A stretch of 64,000 nucleotides of DNA from Cuneatibacter sp. NSJ-177 (lineage in GTDB: Bacteria > Bacillota > Clostridia > Lachnospirales > Lachnospiraceae). Below are positions 34,880 through 44,123 of this stretch, in pieces. The stretch is from NCBI RefSeq assembly GCF_022867805.1, contig NZ_JALIFO010000006.1, forward strand, positions 1-64,000, in the 5' to 3' direction. The notes beneath the pieces were generated by a model. The model saw nothing but the letters and a program-made list of their open reading frames with translations, was not told the origin of the DNA and searched no databases. Positions within the stretch are counted from its first letter, which is position 1. Each line of letters opens with the position of its first letter. Position numbers and translations under genes: made by a program.

Positions 34880-37489
34880 ATGACGGAAAAGAAGTATTAT
34901 CAGCAGACAGTGGAGGAAACCTTTCGAGAACAGGAGACGGAGGCTTCGGGATTGACGTCCCAGGCTGCCGCAGACCGGCTGAAACAGACCGGTCCCAATG
35001 CACTGGCCGAAGGCAAGAAAAAACCGGTATTCCTGGTATTTTTGGAACAATTTAAGGATTTGCTGGTTGTGATATTGCTGCTGGCGGCCGGGATTTCCTT
35101 TGCATCCGGCCAGAAAGAAAGCACCATTGTGATTACCGCGGTTTTAATCTTGAATGCAGTGCTGGGGACTGTGCAGCATGTCAAGGCGGAAAAGTCGCTG
35201 GAAAGTTTGAAGGCCATGTCCTCCCCGACAGCGAAAGTGCGGCGGGACGGACAGGTTGTGGAGATTCCTTCAGCGGAAGTGGTGCCGGGAGATATCATCA
35301 GCCTGGAGACCGGAGATTTGATCGTGGCAGACGGCCGGCTTTGTGAAAATTTTTCTCTGAAAGTCAATGAAAGCTCGCTGACCGGCGAGTCGGAGAGTGT
35401 AGAGAAAACGACAGAGGCGCTGGGAGACCAGGAAGTGTCTCTGGGAGATCAGAAAAACATGGTATTTTCCGGATCCTTGGTGACCTACGGCCGCGGGACC
35501 ATGGTCGTGACCGGAACGGGCATGAGTACGGAGATCGGCAAGATCGCTTCCCTGATGAACCAGACCGAGCAGAGAAAAACGCCCTTGCAGGTCAGCATGG
35601 ATCAATTCAGCCGGAAGCTGGCCGTTGCAGTTCTCGCTATCTGCGCGCTGGTGTTTGCCCTCTCCGTATACCGGAAAATGCCGACGCTGGATGCCATGAT
35701 GTTTGCGGTTGCCTTGGCGGTTGCTGCGATTCCGGAGGCGTTGAGCTCGATCGTGACGATTGTGCTTGCCATGGGAACCCAAAAGATGGCAAAGCAAAAT
35801 GCAATCATGAAAGAATTAAAAGCGGTGGAAAGCTTGGGCGCGGTATCGGTGATCTGTTCGGATAAAACCGGCACACTGACCCAAAACCGGATGACAGTAC
35901 AGGAAGTGTACACCGCCGGGGCAGTTTTACCCGGCACAAAGATGGATCTGCAAAACCCGGTACATCAAGAGCTGCTCACCGCCGCTGTCCTTGACAATGA
36001 TGCAACGGAGAATGATGGAACCGGTGTCGGAGATCCCACGGAGATCGCCCTCGTAGTATTGGGGGAGAAGCTTGGAGTGGAGGAAACGATCTACCGGAAC
36101 GATTATCCCCGGTCTGGCGAGCTGGCTTTTGACTCGGAGCGGAAACTGATGAGCACGCTGCATGTGATGGATCAGACACCGGTCATGTTCACCAAAGGCG
36201 CGGTGGATGAAATGCTGGAGCGCACGGTTTCCCTTTTGACGCCGGAGGGGGAAAAGCCGATTACAGAGGAGGAAAAGCAGGAGATTCTTAGGGTAAACCA
36301 AGAGTTTTCCGAACAAGGCCTTCGAGTGCTGGCTTTTGCGAAGAAAGACCTGGATCAGAGCAGAGAATTGGTTTTTGAGGACGAGAGCGGCCTTACTTTC
36401 CTCGGATTGATCTCCATGATTGATCCGCCGAGGGAGGAGGCCATCCAAGCGGTTGCCGATGCGAAAAAGGGTGGGATCCGCACGGTGATGATTACCGGAG
36501 ACCATAAAGTGACGGCGGCGGCCATCGCTAAGAAGATCGGGATTTTCCAGGAAGGCGACATCTGCCTGAATGGCCGGGAGCTGGATGCGATCAGCGACGA
36601 GGAGCTGGATCAGAAGCTATCGCAGATTTCCGTGTACGCCAGAGTTTCCCCGGAACACAAGATCCGTATTGTTTCCGCCTGGCAGCGGCGGGGCGCGATT
36701 GTTTCTATGACAGGAGACGGAGTCAATGATGCTCCGGCGCTGAAAGCCGCGGATATTGGCGTGGCCATGGGAATCACCGGAACCGAGGTCAGCAAGGATG
36801 CCGCGGATATGATCCTGGCCGACGACAATTTCGCGACAATCGTGAAAGCCGTAGTCAATGGCCGGAATGTTTACGGCAATATCCTGAATGCCATCAATTT
36901 CTTGCTATCCGGAAATATGGCCGGTATCCTCTGCGTGCTGTTCGCCTCCCTGGCCGGGCTGCCGGTGCCGTTTGCGGCTGTGCATCTGCTGTTTATCAAC
37001 CTTTTGACCGACAGCCTGCCGGCGATCGCCATCGGCATGGAGCCTGCGCGGGCGGACCTGCTGAATCAAAAGCCGCGGAATCCGAAAGAAGGGATTTTGA
37101 ACAAAGCATTGGCAATGAAGATTTTTGGCCAAGGCGCTTTGATTGCGGCTGCTACGATGGGAGCATTCTTTATCGGGCTGTCCAGGGGCGGAGCAGGACT
37201 TGCCAGCACCATGGCCTTTGCAACCTTGACCCTGTCCCGGCTGTTTCATGGGTTTAACTGCCGCGGAAAGGCTTCCATCTTCCGGCTAGGCCTGGGATCC
37301 AATCCCTATTCCCTAGGAGCATTCGGCCTGGGTGTGCTGCTGCTGGCGGCGGTGCTGTTTGTGCCGGGCGTGAAGAGTTTGTTCCTGGTACAGAATCTGA
37401 GTTTGAGCCTGATCGGTTGGATTGCGCTTTTGGCGGTGGCTCCTACGGTGGTGATACAGGGGGTGAAGATGGCACGAGGGAAGCAGTGA
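34880..37489 (+). CDS. P2-type cation-transporting ATPase, probable Mn2+/Ca2+ exporter
   Basis: An 869-residue P-type ATPase of the SERCA/PMR1-like class. It has the N-terminal cation ATPase domain, TGES, the helix-4 motif AIPEALSSIV, the phosphorylation site D328 in DKTGT, FTKGAVDE in the nucleotide-binding domain, TGDGVNDAPALK and a last block of membrane helices from INLLTDSLPAIAIG. Sequence class alone suggests calcium. Control by a Mn2+-sensing riboswitch, and the known use of related pumps (such as YoaB-type ATPases) in Mn2+ efflux, make manganese export the better guess. ATG 34880 follows GGAAAGGAG. Confidence 0.93.
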   Translation: MTEKKYYQQTVEETFREQETEASGLTSQAAADRLKQTGPNALAEGKKKPVFLVFLEQFKDLLVVILLLAAGISFASGQKESTIVITAVLILNAVLGTVQHVKAEKSLESLKAMSSPTAKVRRDGQVVEIPSAEVVPGDIISLETGDLIVADGRLCENFSLKVNESSLTGESESVEKTTEALGDQEVSLGDQKNMVFSGSLVTYGRGTMVVTGTGMSTEIGKIASLMNQTEQRKTPLQVSMDQFSRKLAVAVLAICALVFALSVYRKMPTLDAMMFAVALAVAAIPEALSSIVTIVLAMGTQKMAKQNAIMKELKAVESLGAVSVICSDKTGTLTQNRMTVQEVYTAGAVLPGTKMDLQNPVHQELLTAAVLDNDATENDGTGVGDPTEIALVVLGEKLGVEETIYRNDYPRSGELAFDSERKLMSTLHVMDQTPVMFTKGAVDEMLERTVSLLTPEGEKPITEEEKQEILRVNQEFSEQGLRVLAFAKKDLDQSRELVFEDESGLTFLGLISMIDPPREEAIQAVADAKKGGIRTVMITGDHKVTAAAIAKKIGIFQEGDICLNGRELDAISDEELDQKLSQISVYARVSPEHKIRIVSAWQRRGAIVSMTGDGVNDAPALKAADIGVAMGITGTEVSKDAADMILADDNFATIVKAVVNGRNVYGNILNAINFLLSGNMAGILCVLFASLAGLPVPFAAVHLLFINLLTDSLPAIAIGMEPARADLLNQKPRNPKEGILNKALAMKIFGQGALIAAATMGAFFIGLSRGGAGLASTMAFATLTLSRLFHGFNCRGKASIFRLGLGSNPYSLGAFGLGVLLLAAVLFVPGVKSLFLVQNLSLSLIGWIALLAVAPTVVIQGVKMARGKQ

Positions 37490-37570
37490 CAGCGATAATT
37501 GGTGGAATCGAGTGATTTGAGGGAGAGGAACCGGCCGGACCGGGTGGTGAACGGCGGGCGGGGAATGAGA

Positions 37571-37608
37571 CCCGGAAGGATTTTCTAATGAAGATTCTTC
37601 CGGGTTTT
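37571..37608 (+). terminator. intrinsic terminator of the cation ATPase gene
   Basis: CCCGGAAG (37571-37578) pairs with CTTCCGGG (37597-37604), followed by TTTT. The 37609-37772 stretch after it is AT-rich and I see nothing else there before the cas promoter. Confidence 0.75.
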
Positions 37609-37772
37609 ATATTTGTACCGTGGGAAATGTGACGGTTGAGATGTATGGATCTGGCGGTCTTCCTTTGCCCTCTTACTGCTAAAGAAAATATAAAAAAAGT
37701 TGAAACAAACAGCGGTAGTTTTCCGGAACTGTTTTACAATGTGTGACATAATGTTGTGAAAAAATGATATAT

Positions 37773-37801
37773 GTTGAGAAAAATGTCGAAATGGTGTATA
37801 A
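37773..37801 (+). promoter_or_regulatory. promoter of the cas operon
   Basis: TTGAGA (37773-37778) and TATAAT (37796-37801) with a 17-bp spacer, 38 bp before the cas3 start. A ribosome binding site AGAAGAGGA follows. Confidence 0.8.
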
Positions 37802-37839
37802 TTCAAGAAAAATAAAAAAAAGAAGAGGAATTCAGATAA

Positions 37840-40008
37840 ATGTATTACATCAAAGACGGAGACCGATATTTAGCTCATATCAGTGAAGACGGGCGGGAAC
37901 AGACGGTGGCGGAACACCAATGGGGGGTGGCGAAGAGAGCGGCAGAGTTTGCTGCGGCTTTTCAATCAAAGGAAATGGGATGGCGATGCGGAAGTATCCA
38001 CGATTTGGGAAAATTTACCTTGGAATTTCTGGACAGGCTGCACGGCGGCAAAAAAATTGATCATTCTACGGCTGGTGCTCAGGAAGCTTTCCGCGCCAAG
38101 GATATTTTTTCTGCCATGTGCATCGCAGGTCATCACGGTGGCTTACCGGACAGCGGAACTCGTTTTGATGACTGCAGCGGAAATACCCTTTATGCAAAAC
38201 TAAAGCGAGAACCTGGAAAACAAATTCCAGATTACAAAAAAGTAGTAGGAGAGATCTCGATTCCTGAAGCAACTCCCCCGGACTTTTGCCGGAAAGAAAA
38301 GTTTTCCTTCGCATTTTATACGCGGATGCTCTTTTCCTGTCTGGTTGATGCGGATTTTTTGGACACGGAATGCTTCATGAACGGAGAGCAGCCTCGCGGC
38401 AGGTATGAGGATATTTCAACTCTTTTAGAGCGCCTGAAAGATAAAGTTGAACCTTGGTGGGAGGCAAAGAACGACCTGAATGCGAAACGATGTGAAATTC
38501 TCCGCAGATGCTTTGATTTTGGAAATCAGATCAGGGATCTCTATTCCTTAACTGTCCCGACCGGAGGCGGCAAAACAGTTGCCACCCTTGCGTTTGCCCT
38601 GACCCATGCAGCATTCCATCAAATGCCCCGGATCATCTATGTAGTTCCCTACGTCAGCATCATCGAGCAGACCGCCGGAGTCTTCCGGGGGATTCTTGGA
38701 AAAGAGAATGTGGTAGAGCATCATTCCAACGTATCATTTCAAAGAGAAGGAAAGACTGACGATTTTGATCATGAGGAAGGAGAATGGGCACGGCGGCAGG
38801 CGCTGGCTACGGAAAATTGGGACGCACCTGTCATTGTAACCACTGCTGTCCAGTTTTTTGAATCCCTCTATTCCAATAAAGTGTCAAAATGCCGAAAACT
38901 CCATAATATTGCCAACAGTGTGATCATTTTCGATGAAGCTCAGATGATTCCCTTGACCAGCTTGAAACCCTGTGTTTCTGCGATTGCCGAATTGGTAAAG
39001 AATTATAATTGTACGGCAGTTCTTTGTACCGCTACACAGCCATCGCTTCAGGAATATTTTGCGCCGATGCCGATTCGAGAGATCTGTCCGGATGTAGGTG
39101 GTTTATTTGATTTTTTTCAGCGTGTCACTTATCAGAATTTAGGAAAAATCAACAATTCCGAGTTGTCAGACCGGTTAAAAAAACAAAAACAAGTTTTGTG
39201 TGTGGTGAACACGAAAGCTCAGGCACAGAAATTGTACCGCGAATTTGCCGGAGAAGGAGGGTTCCATTTATCCACACTGATGACACCCAATCATCGGAGA
39301 GACAAACTTAAGTTAATACGGTTAAGATTGAAAGATGGCTCGGACTGCCGTGTGGTATCGACCAGTCTAATTGAGGCTGGGGTTGATCTGGATTTTCCCA
39401 CAGTCTATCGGGAACTGGCTGGATTGGACTCTATTTTACAGGCGGGCGGCCGGTGTAATCGGGAGGGGATCCGGACTAGAAGCGAAAGTCTGGTCTATGT
39501 GTTTCAGGCGGAGGGGAAAATCCCCCCGATGTTTATGCCGAATGTAAAAGCCACGGAATATGTGATGGAAAAGTACGAAGAGATTTATTTGCCGGATGCA
39601 ATTCAGACCTATTTTAACTTTTTACATAAAATCCGAGAGACAGAACTGGACTCAGCGCATATCTTAGACATGCTGGAAAACGGCGCGAATGGAAGCGTAC
39701 TGCCTCTTCGTACTGTCGCCGAACGATTTCGGATGATTGATTCTGAGACAAAGACCGTCTACATTCCAAATGAAGAAAATAAGGAAGAGATCGAAAAACT
39801 AAGGCTGGGGCTTTGGTCCAAGGATCTTTTGCGTGAAATCGGTCAGGATTCGGTCAATGTCTATCCCAATCATTGGAAAAGGCTTGATCAGATGGGAGCC
39901 TTGGAAATGTTAAATGAAAATGCAGCAATTTTATGCCGGTCAGATTTGTATCGGGAAGATATAGGGTTGGATATGGAAGGCGAAGAAGGAATCGGATGGT
40001 TTTTGTAG
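37840..40008 (+). CDS. cas3: type I-C CRISPR-associated helicase-nuclease Cas3
   Basis: A 722-residue protein recruited by Cascade to degrade target DNA. The N-terminal HD nuclease has H54-D55 in SIHDLGKF, H75 and the H98-H99 pair in IAGHHGG. The superfamily 2 helicase follows, with Walker A PTGGGKT (about 242-248), the DEAH-box variant DEAQ (near 365), CTATQPS as motif III and the C-terminal motif LAGLDSILQAGGRCNREG. All catalytic motifs look intact. It is the first gene of the operon; a 156-bp AT-rich gap separates it from cas5. Confidence 0.96.
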   Translation: MYYIKDGDRYLAHISEDGREQTVAEHQWGVAKRAAEFAAAFQSKEMGWRCGSIHDLGKFTLEFLDRLHGGKKIDHSTAGAQEAFRAKDIFSAMCIAGHHGGLPDSGTRFDDCSGNTLYAKLKREPGKQIPDYKKVVGEISIPEATPPDFCRKEKFSFAFYTRMLFSCLVDADFLDTECFMNGEQPRGRYEDISTLLERLKDKVEPWWEAKNDLNAKRCEILRRCFDFGNQIRDLYSLTVPTGGGKTVATLAFALTHAAFHQMPRIIYVVPYVSIIEQTAGVFRGILGKENVVEHHSNVSFQREGKTDDFDHEEGEWARRQALATENWDAPVIVTTAVQFFESLYSNKVSKCRKLHNIANSVIIFDEAQMIPLTSLKPCVSAIAELVKNYNCTAVLCTATQPSLQEYFAPMPIREICPDVGGLFDFFQRVTYQNLGKINNSELSDRLKKQKQVLCVVNTKAQAQKLYREFAGEGGFHLSTLMTPNHRRDKLKLIRLRLKDGSDCRVVSTSLIEAGVDLDFPTVYRELAGLDSILQAGGRCNREGIRTRSESLVYVFQAEGKIPPMFMPNVKATEYVMEKYEEIYLPDAIQTYFNFLHKIRETELDSAHILDMLENGANGSVLPLRTVAERFRMIDSETKTVYIPNEENKEEIEKLRLGLWSKDLLREIGQDSVNVYPNHWKRLDQMGALEMLNENAAILCRSDLYREDIGLDMEGEEGIGWFL

Positions 40009-40164
40009 ATAACAAAATAAAATAATATTGTTGATAAGATATTTAAATTGTAGTAAGATTTAAATAAAGAAAAATAGTGACATCTACAAATTGTTGATTT
40101 TATCTATCTTTCATATAACAGGCGAAAGTATAAATTGCGGAGACAAAAGAAAGGGAGTGAAACG

Positions 40165-40818
40165 ATGAGCGTAAGGGTAGAGGTATGGGGGGATTATGCC
40201 TGTTACTCGAGACCAGAAATGAAGGCGGAACGGGTCAGTTATGACTGCATGACGCCGAGCGCGGCCAGAGGGATTTTGGAAGCAGTCTACTGGCACCCGG
40301 GAATGGTGTGGAGAATAGACAAAATCTATGTCCTCAGCCCGATTCAGTTCACTAACATACGACGGAATGAGGTAAAGTCTAAAATATCCGCCCGGAATGT
40401 TCAAACTGTGATGAACAGAGGGACCGGCCCACTGTATTTAGTGACTTCGGATGATATCCAGCAGAGGGCATCGTTGGTGTTAAAAGATGTCCGCTACGTG
40501 ATTGAGGCACATTTTGATATGACAGACAAGGCCAATGCCAGTGACAATCCAGGAAAGTTTCAGGATATTATCAAACGGCGTTTGGCCCGCGGACAATGTT
40601 ATCACACCCCCTATTTTGGCTGCAGGGAATTCCCGGTCCATTTCCGTTTATACGAGGAAGAAGAAATTTCTACAGCCTACCCGGACACGGATCGAGAATT
40701 AGGCTATATGTTGTATGATCTTGACTACAGTAATCCAGAGGATATCCGGCCGATGTTTTTCCGGGCAACTTTGATAAAGGGAGTTTTGGATTTGCGGGAT
40801 TGTGAGGTGGTTCGATGA
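40165..40818 (+). CDS. cas5c: type I-C Cas5 (Cas5c) pre-crRNA endonuclease
   Basis: A 217-residue RAMP protein of the Cas5d/Cas5c type, which in I-C systems replaces Cas6 and cuts the repeat RNA, then stays on the crRNA 5' handle. It shows WGDYACYSRPEMKAERVSYDCMTPSAARGILEAVYW, the family hallmark, and ends with the Gly-rich-loop region FRATLIKGVLDL. ATG 40165 has AAGGGAGTG before it; the longer in-frame start at 40135 has none. It overlaps cas8c by four bases. No cas6 is present, as expected for this subtype. Confidence 0.95.
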   Translation: MSVRVEVWGDYACYSRPEMKAERVSYDCMTPSAARGILEAVYWHPGMVWRIDKIYVLSPIQFTNIRRNEVKSKISARNVQTVMNRGTGPLYLVTSDDIQQRASLVLKDVRYVIEAHFDMTDKANASDNPGKFQDIIKRRLARGQCYHTPYFGCREFPVHFRLYEEEEISTAYPDTDRELGYMLYDLDYSNPEDIRPMFFRATLIKGVLDLRDCEVVR

Positions 40819-42557
40819 TTCTGCAAGCATTGGTCAGTTACTACGAGTCTTTAGTGGAAAAAGGAAAATTGGCGCGTCCGGGATGGAATTTAGTCAAGGT
40901 TTCTTACGCTCTTCGAATCGGTGAGGATGGCTCCTTACTTCAGGTCGTACCTTTAAAGCAGGAGGTGACTCGTGGAAAGAAGCAGGTTTTTATTCCAAGA
41001 GAGATGAATCTTCCGGCGCCCTTTAAACGGTCGGTAGGGATCAATCCCAATTTTCTTTGTGATAATTCCAGTTATATTTTGGGAATTGATAAAAAGGGAA
41101 AACCAGAGCGGACAAGGGAATGTTTTGAAGCATGCAGGGCCTTTCACGAAAAACTTTTGTCAGGAACCGACAGTCCGTTTGCTAAAGGAATTCTGGCGTT
41201 CTTCCAGAACTGGAATCCTGACCAGGCAGCGGAGCATCCGGAGTTGTCAGAAGTTTGGGAGGATATTCAGGACAATGCCAATCTGACTTTTCAGATGGAT
41301 CTGACTTTGGCCAGTGAAGATCAGGAGATCCGAGATGCCTGGCAAACGTATTACGATAAAGCAGAAGAGGATTCGCAGCAAATGCCATGCCTGGTCACCG
41401 GAAGAAAAGCTCCTGCCGCCAGATTGCACCCAAACCTGAAAGGCGTACGCGGAGCTCAGTCTTCGGGGGCATCCTTGGTCTCCTTCAATGCAGCATCCTA
41501 TGAGTCCTATGGCAAGGAACAGGGATTGAACGCGCCTGTCAGCGAATACGCCGCATTTGCCTATGGGGCTGCCTTAAATTATTTGCTTTCCCATCCAGGA
41601 CGGGTCCAGATGATTGGAGACACCACAGTGGTGTCCTGGGCGGAAGATGGGGATGAAGTAAAACAAGATTTATTTATGGATTTCTTTGCGGGCGCTGGAG
41701 AAGATACTCCGATGACGGAAAATGAATTGACGAGTCTTTTGTCAAAATTAGCAGAGGGAAAACCAATTGACTGGAAGGGAATCGAGGTGGAACCGTTCAA
41801 TCGATACTATATTCTGGGGCTGGCTCCAAATGCAGCACGCGTATCCGTGCGTTTCTTCCTGCAAAAAGATTTTCAGACTTTGGCTAAAAACTTGAAAGAA
41901 CATTACGAACGGATCAGAATCGTACGTCCCGCTTGGGACCGGTGGGACGATATTCCTTTGGATCGTCTGCTTTTTGAAACAGTAAATCCAAATGCCAGAG
42001 ACAAGACGCCCTCCCCGGAGATGTCGGGCGAGGTGCTGCGGGCAATTCTGAATGGTTCCAATTATCCGGCCACATTTTATTCGAGCACGATGCTGCGGAT
42101 CCGCGCAGAACGCCAGATTACCCGTGGAAAAGCCGCGATAATAAAAGCTTATCTGTTGAAAAACTATGAGGAAAAATATCGGGAGGTGAACATGGTGGGA
42201 TTAAATCCAGATAGGATGGATGTAGCGTATGTACTGGGAAGACTGTTTTCTGTGCTGGAAGCGTTGCAGCAGAATGCGAATCCAACCATCAATGCAACAA
42301 TTCGGGACAAATATTTTAGCTCAGCCTGTGAAACTCCGGCAATGATTTATCCGGTGTTGATAAAATTATCCGAAAACCATCTGAAAAAGATTCGGGGGAA
42401 TGTAAGTGCAAATGTATATTTCGAAAAACAGATAACGGATTTGATGGGGAGAATCGGAACTTTTCCGACGCATTTGAACTTAGAAGATCAAGGGAATTTT
42501 CTTTTAGGCTATTATCATCAGACACAGGATCGGTATACGAAAAAGGAGGATAAGTAA
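40815..42557 (+). CDS. cas8c: type I-C Cascade large subunit Cas8c (Csd1)
   Basis: A 580-residue subtype-defining large subunit that recognises the PAM and starts R-loop formation. The N-terminal ILQALVSYYESLVEKGKLARPGW and the central NAARVSVRFF and the ILNGSNYPATFYSSTMLRIRAE segments are typical of Csd1. The start overlaps the cas5 stop (ATGA) and the gene ends 1 bp before cas7. The last 121 residues can be made separately from an internal start, giving Cas11c. Confidence 0.95.
   Translation: MILQALVSYYESLVEKGKLARPGWNLVKVSYALRIGEDGSLLQVVPLKQEVTRGKKQVFIPREMNLPAPFKRSVGINPNFLCDNSSYILGIDKKGKPERTRECFEACRAFHEKLLSGTDSPFAKGILAFFQNWNPDQAAEHPELSEVWEDIQDNANLTFQMDLTLASEDQEIRDAWQTYYDKAEEDSQQMPCLVTGRKAPAARLHPNLKGVRGAQSSGASLVSFNAASYESYGKEQGLNAPVSEYAAFAYGAALNYLLSHPGRVQMIGDTTVVSWAEDGDEVKQDLFMDFFAGAGEDTPMTENELTSLLSKLAEGKPIDWKGIEVEPFNRYYILGLAPNAARVSVRFFLQKDFQTLAKNLKEHYERIRIVRPAWDRWDDIPLDRLLFETVNPNARDKTPSPEMSGEVLRAILNGSNYPATFYSSTMLRIRAERQITRGKAAIIKAYLLKNYEEKYREVNMVGLNPDRMDVAYVLGRLFSVLEALQQNANPTINATIRDKYFSSACETPAMIYPVLIKLSENHLKKIRGNVSANVYFEKQITDLMGRIGTFPTHLNLEDQGNFLLGYYHQTQDRYTKKEDK
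42192..42557 (+). CDS. cas11c: probable internally initiated small subunit Cas11c
   Basis: An in-frame ATG at 42192 (residue 460 of Cas8c) is preceded by GGGAGGTG at 42181-42188, an ideal ribosome binding site with about 5 bp to the start. The product would be 121 residues (MVGLNPDRMDVAYVLGRLF onward), the size and position of the Cas11c small subunit shown for other type I-C systems. Cas11 lines the Cascade belly and contacts the displaced strand. Translation from this start is inferred from sequence and family knowledge. Confidence 0.8.
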   Translation: MVGLNPDRMDVAYVLGRLFSVLEALQQNANPTINATIRDKYFSSACETPAMIYPVLIKLSENHLKKIRGNVSANVYFEKQITDLMGRIGTFPTHLNLEDQGNFLLGYYHQTQDRYTKKEDK

Positions 42558-42558
42558 A

Positions 42559-43449
42559 ATGGCAGAAGCGATTAAAAACCGGTATGAGTTTGTAATTCTT
42601 TTCGATGTGGAGAACGGGAATCCAAATGGTGATCCGGATGCGGGAAATATGCCTCGATTTGACCCGGCGACAGGCGTTGGATTGATTACAGATGTATGCT
42701 TGAAAAGAAAAATCCGCAATTATGTGGAAACGGTAAAAGAAGATGCAAGGGGTTACCGGATTTATATTAAGGACGGTGTTCCGTTAAACCGGAGTGATGC
42801 GGAAGCATATCAGGCTCTTGATGTGGATGATAAAACAATCAAAGATCGAAAAAAGAAAGATCCGGATGTGGACCAGAAAATTCGGGACTTCATGTGCAGC
42901 AATTTTTACGACATTCGGACCTTCGGAGCAGTGATGACTACTTTTGTAAAAGCAGCCTTAAATTGCGGACAAGTTCGCGGCCCTGTCCAATTGGGTTTTG
43001 CTCATTCCGTAGAGCCGGTGATGCCACAGGAAATAACCATAACTCGTGTGGCAATTACGACGGAAGCGGATGCAGAGAAAAAAGGAACTGAGATGGGACG
43101 AAAATATATTATTCCTTATGGCCTGTACCGGGCAGAGGGATATGTGTCGGCAAATTTGGCAAGAAAAGTCACTGGCTTTTCGGAAGAAGATCTGGAACTT
43201 TTATGGGAAGCTATTTTAAATATGTTTGAGCATGACCATTCAGCAGCCCGCGGAAAAATGGCGGTTCGGGAACTGATCATCTTTAAGCATGACAGTGAGA
43301 TGGGGAATGCCCCGGCCTATAAGTTGTTTGAGACGGTCACTGTAGAGCGGAAAAACCCGGAAACACCGGCGCGTAGCTATGGAGATTATCGAGTGGAGGT
43401 AAAGGCGGAATTAATTCCGGAAGGAGTTACTTGTCTCCGCAGATCGTAA
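42559..43449 (+). CDS. cas7c: type I-C Cascade backbone subunit Cas7 (Csd2)
   Basis: A 296-residue RAMP protein that coats the crRNA spacer. It has the Csd2 signatures YEFVILFDVENGNPNGDPD, LKRKIRNYV, FYDIRTFGAVM and the late HDHSAARGKMAVREL segment. It is separated by one base from cas8c and 18 bp from cas4. The ribosome binding site is AAAGGAGG, before the cas8c stop. Confidence 0.96.
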   Translation: MAEAIKNRYEFVILFDVENGNPNGDPDAGNMPRFDPATGVGLITDVCLKRKIRNYVETVKEDARGYRIYIKDGVPLNRSDAEAYQALDVDDKTIKDRKKKDPDVDQKIRDFMCSNFYDIRTFGAVMTTFVKAALNCGQVRGPVQLGFAHSVEPVMPQEITITRVAITTEADAEKKGTEMGRKYIIPYGLYRAEGYVSANLARKVTGFSEEDLELLWEAILNMFEHDHSAARGKMAVRELIIFKHDSEMGNAPAYKLFETVTVERKNPETPARSYGDYRVEVKAELIPEGVTCLRRS

Positions 43450-43467
43450 AGAAATGGAGATGCCAGG

Positions 43468-44121
43468 ATGGAGGAAGAGGACTATTTAATGATTTCGGGG
43501 CTGCAGCATTTCTCCTTTTGCCGGCGTCAGTGGGCACTGATCCATGTTGAAAACCAATGGGAAGAAAATCTACGAACTGTGGAGGGGGAGCTGTTCCACA
43601 AACGCGCTCATGAGGAAGAACTGACAGAAAAGCGGGGGGACCTTTTAGTCACTCATGGTATGAAGGTTGCCTCTCGGACAATGGGAGTTACGGGCGTTTG
43701 TGATGTGGTGGAATTTCATCAAGATCCGGATGGTATTGCTTTGCGTGGCTGGGATGGGTTTTGGAAGCCCTATCCGGTAGAGTATAAAAAAGGCCTTCCC
43801 AAAGCCGTGGATGCCGACCGCCTGCAGCTTTGTGCTCAAGCGATGTGTCTGGAAGAAATGTTGGTGTGTTCGATTCCGGAAGGAAGCCTGTTTTACGGAG
43901 AAAGCCGCCGTCGGGAAGAGGTAGAGTTTTCCACGTGTTTAAGAAGTCAGGTGGAGGAAATGTTCCGGGAAATGCACGATTATTTTCAAAGAGGGTATAC
44001 CCCTAAGAGCAAAAGGACCAAAAGCTGCAACGCCTGTTCTTTGAAGGAAGTCTGTTTACCGCAGCTTGGTAAAACATTATCGGTCCAGGAATATCTGAAC
44101 AACGCCATGAAGGAGGAGTGA
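43468..44121 (+). CDS. cas4: Cas4 exonuclease of the adaptation module
   Basis: A 217-residue RecB-family nuclease with an iron-sulfur cluster. The N-terminal cysteine is in FCRRQWALIH, and the other three in CNACSLKEVC near residues 189-198. The RecB nuclease motif III is PVEYKKG. Cas4 trims prespacers and selects those with the right PAM together with Cas1-Cas2. Its stop overlaps the region just before the cas1 start. Confidence 0.95.
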   Translation: MEEEDYLMISGLQHFSFCRRQWALIHVENQWEENLRTVEGELFHKRAHEEELTEKRGDLLVTHGMKVASRTMGVTGVCDVVEFHQDPDGIALRGWDGFWKPYPVEYKKGLPKAVDADRLQLCAQAMCLEEMLVCSIPEGSLFYGESRRREEVEFSTCLRSQVEEMFREMHDYFQRGYTPKSKRTKSCNACSLKEVCLPQLGKTLSVQEYLNNAMKEE

Positions 44122-44123
44122 AA

